Below, piece by piece: positions 17,212 to 24,177 of a DNA stretch of 64,000 nt (its first letter is position 1; each line of letters starts with the position of its first letter). The notes beneath the pieces were generated by a model, which was given only the letters and a program-made list of their open reading frames with translations, searched no databases and was not told where the DNA came from. The stretch is taken from contig NZ_CP026031.1 in the NCBI RefSeq assembly GCF_003726095.1, positions 434,001 to 498,000 of the forward strand, written 5' to 3'. Origin of the DNA: Niallia circulans. GTDB lineage: Bacteria > Bacillota > Bacilli > Bacillales > Cytobacillaceae. The position numbers and the translations under genes were made by a program.

Positions 17212-18020
17212 GGATAATTAAACCATATGTGGCTGTGTTAAGATTACGATTATTAAATGGGATGCAATACCGGGCAGCCGCTTTAGCGGGAGTGGCTACA
17301 CAGTTTTTCTGGGGATTTATTTATATTATGATTTTTCAAGCTTTTTATGCACAAACGATGGGAGAACAGCCGATTTCCTTGGAAGAATTAGTTACTTATT
17401 TATGGTTGCAGCAATCTTTTTTAGCGTTTATTATGCTATGGTTTCGTGACAATGAATTGTTTGATTTAATAACGACAGGAAATATTGCCTATGAGTTATG
17501 CAGACCAATTGGGATTTATGAATACTGGTTTAGTAAGTTATTAGCGCAGCGGTTAGCAAGTGCGCTGCTAAGGTGCTTCCCCATACTATTACTGGCATTT
17601 CTCCTTCCGTCTGCTTATCGGCTAATGTTACCGCCAGATTTAAAAACATTTATATTATTTTGTATTTCCCTCTTATTAGGATTGTTCGTATTAGTGTCTA
17701 TTTCTATGTTTATTTATATTTCCGTTTTTATTACGCTTTCCCCAATGGGATCTCTGTTAGTATTTGGTGTAGTAGGGGAGTTCTTTGCTGGAATGGTAAT
17801 ACCTATTCCGCTTTTGCCAGAGTGGCTTCAGCAAATTGTTTACCTTCTTCCCTTCCGATTAACGGCAGATTTTCCGTTTCGAGTCTATTCTGGTAACATT
17901 CCGAACAGCGAAGCAGTTGAAGGAATCATGATTCAATTAATATGGCTGGTAGCACTTGTGTTTCTTGGGAAAATGGCATTACATAAAGCGATGAAAAAAG
18001 TCATTGTACAAGGAGGGTAA
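17208..18020 (+). CDS. ABC-2 exporter permease (COG4587 type)
   Basis: Integral membrane subunit of 270 residues with six predicted hydrophobic segments. It has the conserved start of the family (YVAVLRLRLLNGMQYRAAAL) and the FRDNELFDLITTGNIAYEL block. It is translated from an ATGA overlap with the ATPase gene and pairs with the next gene as the second half of a heterodimeric membrane domain. Related exporters are reported for antibiotics or lipids, but nothing here identifies the cargo. Confidence 0.85.
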   Translation: MRIIKPYVAVLRLRLLNGMQYRAAALAGVATQFFWGFIYIMIFQAFYAQTMGEQPISLEELVTYLWLQQSFLAFIMLWFRDNELFDLITTGNIAYELCRPIGIYEYWFSKLLAQRLASALLRCFPILLLAFLLPSAYRLMLPPDLKTFILFCISLLLGLFVLVSISMFIYISVFITLSPMGSLLVFGVVGEFFAGMVIPIPLLPEWLQQIVYLLPFRLTADFPFRVYSGNIPNSEAVEGIMIQLIWLVALVFLGKMALHKAMKKVIVQGG

Positions 18021-18025
18021 ATATT

Positions 18026-18808
18026 ATGCGCCTTTATTTTCAATACCTTCTGCTATTATTTAAATCACAAATGCAGTATCGAACGTCTTTTTGGCTATTG
18101 TCATTAGGGCAGTTTCTTGTTCCCTTTTCTGCCTTTGCTGGATTATATTTCTTGTTTGAAAGGTTTGGGCAAATTAAAGGCTGGGATTTTTATGAGGTTG
18201 GTCTTTGTTTTGCTGTCATTCATATGGCTTTTGCATTAAGTGAATGCTTCGCAAGAGGATTTGATAATTTCTCCAGTCTTGTTGCCAGCGGTGATTTTGA
18301 TAGATTGCTTGTTCGACCAAGGACGACTTTTATACAAGTGTTAGGTTCGAAATTTGAATTTACAAGAGTGGGAAGGTTATTGCAGAGTGTTATGGTTCTA
18401 GGGTGGGCTTTATTTAATCTAGCAATTGATTGGAACATAATGAAGTGCATCACCCTATTGTTAATGATTTTAAGTGGTGTTTTTATTTTTACAGGAATAT
18501 TTATTTTGGCAGCGACTCTTAGCTTTTGGACCATTCAAGGATTGGAGATTGCTAATATTTTTACCGATGGTGGCAGGGAAATGGCTCAGTATCCATTAAA
18601 TATTTATCAAAAATGGGTGACGCGTTTTTTTACTTTTGTTATTCCTTTTGGCGCTGTCAATTATTTACCTTTGCTTTACCTCCTTGGTAAGGGAGGAGAA
18701 GCAGAATGGTTATATATGCTAACACCGCTGGCAGGTATTCTATTTATCCTTCCTTGTATTCTTGTGTGGATAGTTGGTGTGCGTCACTATCGGTCAACCG
18801 GTTCGTAA
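18026..18808 (+). CDS. ABC-2 exporter permease (COG3694 type)
   Basis: Second membrane subunit, 260 residues, six hydrophobic segments. The block RGFDNFSSLVASGDFDRLLVRPR is characteristic of the COG3694 partner of COG4586/COG4587 systems. It follows the other permease by 5 bp with AAGGAGGG as ribosome site, so the three genes form one operon. No terminator is obvious directly after it. Confidence 0.85.
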   Translation: MRLYFQYLLLLFKSQMQYRTSFWLLSLGQFLVPFSAFAGLYFLFERFGQIKGWDFYEVGLCFAVIHMAFALSECFARGFDNFSSLVASGDFDRLLVRPRTTFIQVLGSKFEFTRVGRLLQSVMVLGWALFNLAIDWNIMKCITLLLMILSGVFIFTGIFILAATLSFWTIQGLEIANIFTDGGREMAQYPLNIYQKWVTRFFTFVIPFGAVNYLPLLYLLGKGGEAEWLYMLTPLAGILFILPCILVWIVGVRHYRSTGS

Positions 18809-18893
18809 TATGGAATGTTTCCTAATCTATTAATGGTGGTATAAATCTAGTAGATAAATATATACATCATGAAATAATGGGAGGCGTTTTAAA

Positions 18894-19052
18894 ATGAATA
18901 AAGATTCAAACACAAACCCTGCAGGCAAAACTCATCAGCCTGACGAGAAGAAACAAAAGGATGAAGCTTCAAAAGGATTGAAAGAAACGCATGATCAAGC
19001 AAATGATAGTTTAACAGAAGGAACAATTGATAAGAAAAAAAACAAAGAATAA
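18894..19052 (+). CDS. Small hydrophilic protein, 52 residues
   Basis: A short gene encoding a highly charged, Lys/Asp/Glu/Gln-rich protein (start MNKDSNTNPAGKTHQPDEKK) without hydrophobic or cysteine residues. GGGAGGCG at 18879-18886 is correctly spaced before the ATG, and a strong terminator follows the stop, so it is very probably translated. I do not recognise the family; the composition resembles small hydrophilin or stress proteins. A weak sigma-B-like element (GTTTCC 18817-18822, 14-nt spacer, TGGTAT 18837-18842) precedes it. Confidence 0.7.
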   Translation: MNKDSNTNPAGKTHQPDEKKQKDEASKGLKETHDQANDSLTEGTIDKKKNKE

Positions 19053-19068
19053 CCATTTTAAACTTTAA

Positions 19069-19110
19069 GAAGATGGAGAAAACGAGGAATCGTTTTCTCC
19101 ATCTTCTTTA
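19069..19110 (+). terminator. Terminator after the 52-residue protein gene
   Basis: A perfect 16-bp stem (19069-19084 with 19091-19106), 6-nt loop, followed by TTTAT. One of the strongest hairpins in the window. Confidence 0.85.
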
Positions 19111-19189
19111 TGTCACTAAATAATAGATAAGGGGGCAAGAAGAGGATATAATTATAGCGGAAAAAATAAAGTAAAGAAAGGTTGTTGGA

Positions 19190-19900
19190 ATGAAAAAAAG
19201 ATGGAAGATATTAATTGGCTTTTTGGTTTTGTTGCTTATCCTATTTGGTGCCTATCAACTAATGAACGCTCGATCTTTTCAATTATTCGGTGGATTAACC
19301 GATTATGTAAAGACAAAGGAGAAAGTAGTTGCTTTAACATTTGATGATGGACCTACTAAAAATGTAGATGATATTCTGTCCTTACTAGATGCTTACGATG
19401 CAAAAGCAACTTTTTTTCTAATTGGAAATGAAATAGAAAAAAATCCTCTTTTGGCAGAGGAAATTGCGGAAAAAGGACATCAACTTGGAAATCATACATA
19501 CTCACATGAGCGTATGATATTTAAGTCGCAAGCTTTTATAAGGAATGAAGTAGAAAAAACAAATCAATTAATTGAAAAAGCTGGTTATACAGGTGAAATA
19601 GACTTCAGACCGCCTAATGGAAAGAAGCTAGTTGGGCTTCCTTATTTCTTGAAACAAGCAGAAATAGATACGATTCTATGGAACATGGAGCCTGATACGT
19701 ATTATCAGACAGCAGAAGACAAGATAAACTATGTGAAAGAGTCAGTAAAGCCAGGGTCCATTATTTTGATGCACCCAATGTATGATAAGACAGGGCAAGA
19801 ACGAAAAGCGCTAAAAGGAATTTTAAAAACACTAACAGAAGCTGGGTATACATTTGTTACGGTTAATGAACTTCAAGAGATGGCAGATAGCAATAATTAA
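19190..19900 (+). CDS. Membrane-anchored polysaccharide deacetylase (CE4)
   Basis: Removes N- or O-acetyl groups from cell-surface polysaccharide or peptidoglycan. Residues 5-23 form one membrane anchor or uncleaved signal. The NodB domain has motif 1 TFDDGP with D52/D53, motif 2 H102 and H106 in GNHTYSH for the metal, motif 3 FRPPNG, and motif 5 ILMHPM. At 236 residues it is a minimal CE4 enzyme. Monocistronic; AAAGGTTG precedes the ATG. The exact polymer is not predictable. Confidence 0.88.
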   Translation: MKKRWKILIGFLVLLLILFGAYQLMNARSFQLFGGLTDYVKTKEKVVALTFDDGPTKNVDDILSLLDAYDAKATFFLIGNEIEKNPLLAEEIAEKGHQLGNHTYSHERMIFKSQAFIRNEVEKTNQLIEKAGYTGEIDFRPPNGKKLVGLPYFLKQAEIDTILWNMEPDTYYQTAEDKINYVKESVKPGSIILMHPMYDKTGQERKALKGILKTLTEAGYTFVTVNELQEMADSNN

Positions 19901-19918
19901 TTGTTAAATAGCAAAGAG

Positions 19919-19956
19919 AAAAAGGTATGTGGATTTTAGCCAGATACCTTTTTTTA
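19919..19956. terminator. Bidirectional terminator, deacetylase / DUF3231 genes
   Basis: Stem AAAAAGGTAT/ATACCTTTTT (19919-19928 with 19944-19953) with a T tract; A-rich on the other strand, so it can end the convergent DUF3231 gene too. Confidence 0.75.
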
Positions 19957-19969
19957 TGAATGAAATACC

Positions 19970-20998
19970 TTAGCTTTCACGTTTCACTGCAAAGGGTGGA
20001 TGCTCCATCCAGCCATTTTTAATCATAATTTTAGCAGCATCTTCTGTAAATAAACCTATCTGTGTTAATGCTCTTGTATACATAAAGGCAATATCATGCC
20101 GACCATTTACAGCTATTGAGTTTCCAAAGGATCTGATTTTCATCGAAAACATATCCATTTTATGAAATAACATTATTTTATCCGAAAAAGGAGAAACGGT
20201 TGATGTTGTAATTAAGTGATCAAGAAACGATGGTGTTGGTAAATGATCATTATGTAGTTTTTCCATATACTGTTCAACATGTTTATCGGTAAAGTTCTTT
20301 CCTCTTATAAAGAGTTCTCGAATCTCTTCTTGTTGGACAACCTGACTAAATGCCATTATCAATGCTTTACTCGCAACATTGTTCTCGATATTATCGTAAA
20401 GATGTGCTATTTCTAAAGCATGTAAAGATCTCACATGTCCAAAATACCCATTTAAAAAATCCTTCTGAACAAACATTTGACTTTCAGGAATGGGAATAAT
20501 AGGCGGTTTACGGGTGAAGCCCTTTTTCATTAATATTTCCTTAATTTGCTCTATTAAACGTACGGTAGAACTCATACAATATTGGAAAAATTCTTTTACA
20601 TCCTTTCGAAAAACAAGGGGAATAGCTACGTTATAAATGCTTATTCCAGCCTTAGCGGCATACTTAAGATAATGAACATAGTATTCATCTTCAAACAAAC
20701 GAGGAGCATGAAGGTTTACATCTTCTTCTAGGGAAAAACCCTTTGGCAATGGAAAATTCTCCTTTGAAAGTATTTCTGCTGATATAGATAAAAATTCTGT
20801 GCTCAACTTTAAGGCATTTTTCAATAGCTTTTTAATATCAGAATCCTCGACATGCTGAAGGAAATAATGGAGAAAACATTTTGACATGCTGTTGCCCATA
20901 TAAGTTGCCCAAAGTTTACCTAATTCCGCTGATGTTAGCTTTTCACTTAGGTCAGTTTGTTTTAAATCTATATTCAATGGTTTTGGTCTCGCGTCCAT
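19970..20998 (-). CDS. DUF3231 family protein
   Basis: 342-residue cytoplasmic helical protein made of two related halves, the usual DUF3231 arrangement. Both halves have an EL.GKLWA/KDFLNGYFG type start followed by four-helix, ferritin-like segments. The two repeats begin near residues 15 and 170. Function of the family is unknown; members are frequent in spore-forming Bacillaceae. GGAG lies 9 nt upstream of the ATG. Stand-alone gene. Confidence 0.8.
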   Translation of the reverse strand: MDARPKPLNIDLKQTDLSEKLTSAELGKLWATYMGNSMSKCFLHYFLQHVEDSDIKKLLKNALKLSTEFLSISAEILSKENFPLPKGFSLEEDVNLHAPRLFEDEYYVHYLKYAAKAGISIYNVAIPLVFRKDVKEFFQYCMSSTVRLIEQIKEILMKKGFTRKPPIIPIPESQMFVQKDFLNGYFGHVRSLHALEIAHLYDNIENNVASKALIMAFSQVVQQEEIRELFIRGKNFTDKHVEQYMEKLHNDHLPTPSFLDHLITTSTVSPFSDKIMLFHKMDMFSMKIRSFGNSIAVNGRHDIAFMYTRALTQIGLFTEDAAKIMIKNGWMEHPPFAVKRES

Positions 20999-21181
20999 CT
21001 CAAAAAACTCCTTTAGTTGGTTTTGTTTTAGTATTCACAGACATATTTAATCGTATGCTAAATTTACCTATTAATATTGAATCAATTTTTTAGCTTTTTC
21101 CTTTTTATAAGGGAAGACCTTTCACTCTATGTACCAATCGTTTAGAATAATTACAGAAAAGAAAACTTATGGGAGTAGAAA

Positions 21182-21865
21182 ATGAAAATACTAATAGTTG
21201 AAGATGATAAAACAATTGCTTCTGGTTTAGATTACAGTTTACAAAGTGAAAATTATGAAACAATTATTTGTCATGATGCCAAAGGTGCGAGAAAAACGAT
21301 AGAGGCAGAGCTTAACCATATCGATCTATGTTTATTTGACTTGTCTCTGCCAGATGGTTCTGGTTATGAATTATGTGAGCTTGTGAAAAGTAAATCAGAT
21401 AAGCCCGTTATCTTTTTAACGGCATTAGATGATGAAGTTAATGTAGTAATGGGACTTGATATGGGGGCAGATGACTATATTACTAAACCGTTTCGCCTGA
21501 GAGAGCTTCTTTCAAGAATAAAATCCGTATTGCGCCGCTACAATGTACAGCCCCAAAATACTCCTTTCATCGAAATCGACGATATACGTATTAATACTTT
21601 GGAAGGAAAGATCTATAAAAAGGATGAAGAAGTAGTAGTCACGGCCCTGGAATACCGGTTATTTTTGATATTCGCCAATAATTTAGGCCAAGTTTTAACA
21701 AGGACACAGCTATTGGAGCGAATCTGGGATGTTGCAGGGGATTTTGTTAATGACAATACCTTAACAGTTTACATTAAAAGGCTCCGCGAGAAATTAGAAG
21801 ATAATCCCCAAAAGCCAACCATTATAAAAACTGTCCGTGGTCTTGGTTATAAGGTAGGTGACTAG
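21182..21865 (+). CDS. OmpR/PhoB-family response regulator
   Basis: 227-residue regulator. The receiver domain has the acidic pair in IVEDDKTI, the phospho-acceptor aspartate in LFDLSLPDG, and the lysine in ITKPFRL. The C-terminal winged-helix domain ends with NTLTVYIKRLREKLE and IKTVRGLGYKV. It is followed after 2 bp by its histidine kinase, and downstream by a MacB-like ABC transporter. That arrangement is typical of antimicrobial-peptide sensing and detoxification modules. Its target is probably the phased direct repeats before the ATPase gene. Confidence 0.9.
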   Translation: MKILIVEDDKTIASGLDYSLQSENYETIICHDAKGARKTIEAELNHIDLCLFDLSLPDGSGYELCELVKSKSDKPVIFLTALDDEVNVVMGLDMGADDYITKPFRLRELLSRIKSVLRRYNVQPQNTPFIEIDDIRINTLEGKIYKKDEEVVVTALEYRLFLIFANNLGQVLTRTQLLERIWDVAGDFVNDNTLTVYIKRLREKLEDNPQKPTIIKTVRGLGYKVGD

Positions 21866-21867
21866 TA

Positions 21868-22872
21868 ATGCTTCGTAATCGGGAATGGAAAGTACTGATA
21901 CTTATTTTAGCAATCATAAGCATAGTAGCGATTATATATGCGCTTACCGTCTTTTCTTTCGCTGTGGCCGCATATTTGCTTAGCGTTATCAGCATTATTT
22001 TTATTAGCTTTTTTTTATTTACAAGATTCCGTTATAAGGAAATAGAAAACCTTTCGAGCTACTTACAGCGAATAAGTAATGGAGATGAAAGTCTGGACAT
22101 CCGCGACAATGTCGAAGGTGAATTAAGTATTTTAAAAAATAATATCTATAAAGTTACCTTAATGCTTTCTGAACATAGCTCACTTCTTCGTCAGGAAAAA
22201 TTGAAACTGACAGATGCAATTTCTGATATCTCTCATCAATTGAAAACACCGCTGACTTCCATGGTGGTAATGACTGATTTGTTAAGCAATCCCCATCTAG
22301 AGGAATCAAAACGGCGTGAGTTTACGAATAATATCTCGATACAGCTGGAAAGAATGGAGTGGTTAGTTTCTTCTTTGCTGAAATTATCGAAAATGGATGC
22401 TGGGACGATTCCTTTTAAAAAGGAAAAAGTAGTTGTGAAAGCACTAATTCATAAGGCGGTTGAACCAGTATTAATTCCGATCGATATAAAAGAACAGACT
22501 TTGCAGATTACTGGAGATGATAGTGTTACATACATAGGTGATTTTAACTGGACAGTAGAAGCAATAATAAATATTTTAAAAAATTGTGTAGAACACACCG
22601 GAGAAGGTGGACAAATACACATTAGTTTCGCAGAAAATGTTTTGTTTACAGAAATAGTTATTCACGATAACGGCAAAGGCATCGCTAAAAAAGATTTACC
22701 TTATATTTTTAAACGATTTTATAAAGGGGAAAATGCTAGTGAAGACAGCATCGGCATAGGCTTAGCAATGGCCTATAGTATTATAAAAAGCCAGCATGGG
22801 GATATTGAAGTAAGAAGTAAGATAGGAAAAGGAACTACTTTTCATATTAAATTCTATAAACAAGTGATTTAG
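21868..22872 (+). CDS. Sensor histidine kinase, short-loop membrane type
   Basis: 334-residue kinase with two closely spaced membrane helices (residues ~8-52) and almost no extracellular loop, as in intramembrane-sensing kinases that detect peptides through a partner transporter. A HAMP-like linker is followed by the H-box SDISHQLKTPLTSM, N-box ILKNCVEH, G1 DNGKGIAKKD and G2 GIGLAMAYSI. Co-transcribed with the preceding regulator. The ABC transporter it probably senses through begins 620 bp downstream. Confidence 0.88.
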   Translation: MLRNREWKVLILILAIISIVAIIYALTVFSFAVAAYLLSVISIIFISFFLFTRFRYKEIENLSSYLQRISNGDESLDIRDNVEGELSILKNNIYKVTLMLSEHSSLLRQEKLKLTDAISDISHQLKTPLTSMVVMTDLLSNPHLEESKRREFTNNISIQLERMEWLVSSLLKLSKMDAGTIPFKKEKVVVKALIHKAVEPVLIPIDIKEQTLQITGDDSVTYIGDFNWTVEAIINILKNCVEHTGEGGQIHISFAENVLFTEIVIHDNGKGIAKKDLPYIFKRFYKGENASEDSIGIGLAMAYSIIKSQHGDIEVRSKIGKGTTFHIKFYKQVI

Positions 22873-22941
22873 TGAAATTGAATTATGGATGATAGCAGAA
22901 ATTAGAATAGATGAAAAAGAGAATTCGTTTTACTGTGGGGA

Positions 22942-23357
22942 GGCGTTCATTAAAGGAATGAACGCCATAATTTGTTCGGATGGAAGGGGAAATGGTGTTC
23001 ATAAAGAGGATGAAAGCCAAAATTGGTTCGACCGGAAGGAAAAGTGGTGTTCATAGAGGGAATGAAAGCCAAAATTGGTGCGGCAGGAAGGGAAAATGGT
23101 GTTCATAAAGAGGATGAAAGCCAAAATTGGTTGGGCAGGAAGGAAAAGTGGTGTTCATAGAGGGAATGAAAGCCAAAATTGGTTCGACCGGAAGGAAAAA
23201 TGGTGTTCATAGAGGGAATGAAAGCCAAAATTGGTTCGGTAGGAAGGGAAAATGGTGTTCATAAAGAGGATGAAAGCCAAAACTGGTTGGGCAGCAAGGA
23301 AAAATGGTGTTCATAGAGTTAATGAAAGCGGGAATTCGAAAAAGTAGTGTTCAACCA
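22942..23357 (+). repeat. 52-bp tandem repeat array, eight full copies plus a stump
   Basis: Copies of a unit beginning GGTGTTCAT start at 22942, 22994, 23046, 23098, 23150, 23202, 23254 and 23306, an unbroken 52-bp period, with a degenerate ninth GTGTTC near 23347. The unit contains GAAAGCCAAAATTGGTT and GGAAGGRAAA. Copy one holds a perfect inverted repeat (GGCGTTCATT/AATGAACGCC); later copies keep it with one mismatch, so each unit could form a small hairpin. The period is not a multiple of three and no frame stays open, so it is non-coding. It lies between the kinase gene and the ABC transporter. Confidence 0.9.
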
Positions 23358-23406
23358 AAGAACCCCCAATATCAATAAATTAACACAAAAGAGCTATAAA
23401 CCATTT

Positions 23407-23451
23407 AAAGTGACTAAATTGTCACTTTAAAGTCACTCAATAGTCACTTTA
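23407..23451 (+). promoter_or_regulatory. Candidate response-regulator operator (11-bp phased GTCACT repeats)
   Basis: GTCACT occurs at 23421, 23432 and 23443, exactly 11 bp apart, with an inverted half AGTGAC at 23409-23414. One-turn-phased direct repeats are the usual binding pattern of OmpR-family regulators. The ATPase start is 43 bp further on, so binding would place the regulator next to a promoter for the transporter genes. Confidence 0.6.
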
Positions 23452-23493
23452 GACAGGTAGACTAAGAGCATCAAGTAATTGGAGGGCGAATAA

Positions 23494-24177
23494 ATGGAAA
23501 TTTTAAAAATAGAAAATCTGTCTAAAGTATATGGAAAAGGGGAAACAGCTGTTAAAGCATTGGATAACGTATCCTTTTCTGTTAATAAGGGTGAGTTTGT
23601 AGCGATAATTGGACCATCTGGGTCAGGGAAATCGACTTTGCTTCATATGCTAGGTGGGGTAGATAGACCAACAAGTGGAAAAGTTTTTGTAGATAATACA
23701 GATATTTATCAATTAAATGAAACACAATTAGCTATTTTTAGAAGAAGACAAATTGGTCTTATCTATCAATTTTATAACTTAATCCCCATTTTGTCGGTAG
23801 AAGAAAATATTACGCTGCCTCTTCTATTAGATAATCACAAGGTAGATAAAGAACAATTTAATCGCATTGTTTCGATATTAGGTCTGCAGCAAAGATTAGA
23901 TCACCTGCCTAATCAATTATCTGGGGGACAGCAGCAGCGTGTATCCATTGGACGAGCACTTATCAGTAATCCCGCAATTATGCTGGCAGATGAGCCTACA
24001 GGGAATTTAGACAGTAAAAATAGTGAAGAGATTATGGAACTATTAAAAATGTTTAATAAAACCTATAATCAAACACTTATTGTAATTACTCATGATGAAC
24101 GGATTGCCTTACAAGCGGATCGTGTCATTTCGGTTGAAGATGGAAAAATCGCCAAAAATGAGGTGATTCGTCCATGA
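23494..24177 (+). CDS. ABC transporter ATPase, MacB/BceA-like
   Basis: 227-residue ATPase. Walker A GPSGSGKST, Q-loop LIYQFYNLIP, signature LSGGQQQRVSIGRAL, Walker B IMLADEPTGNLD and the H-loop ITHDE are intact; this sequence class belongs to the MacB/LolD/BceA group. It powers the large FtsX-type permease encoded next (4-bp overlap). With the upstream two-component pair it forms a probable peptide-antibiotic resistance module. TGGAGGG is the ribosome site. Confidence 0.92.
   Translation: MEILKIENLSKVYGKGETAVKALDNVSFSVNKGEFVAIIGPSGSGKSTLLHMLGGVDRPTSGKVFVDNTDIYQLNETQLAIFRRRQIGLIYQFYNLIPILSVEENITLPLLLDNHKVDKEQFNRIVSILGLQQRLDHLPNQLSGGQQQRVSIGRALISNPAIMLADEPTGNLDSKNSEEIMELLKMFNKTYNQTLIVITHDERIALQADRVISVEDGKIAKNEVIRP

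Noticed and set aside
22942..23357. Possible CRISPR array
   Set aside because: The whole 52-bp unit repeats with minor changes; there are no unique spacers and no cas genes.
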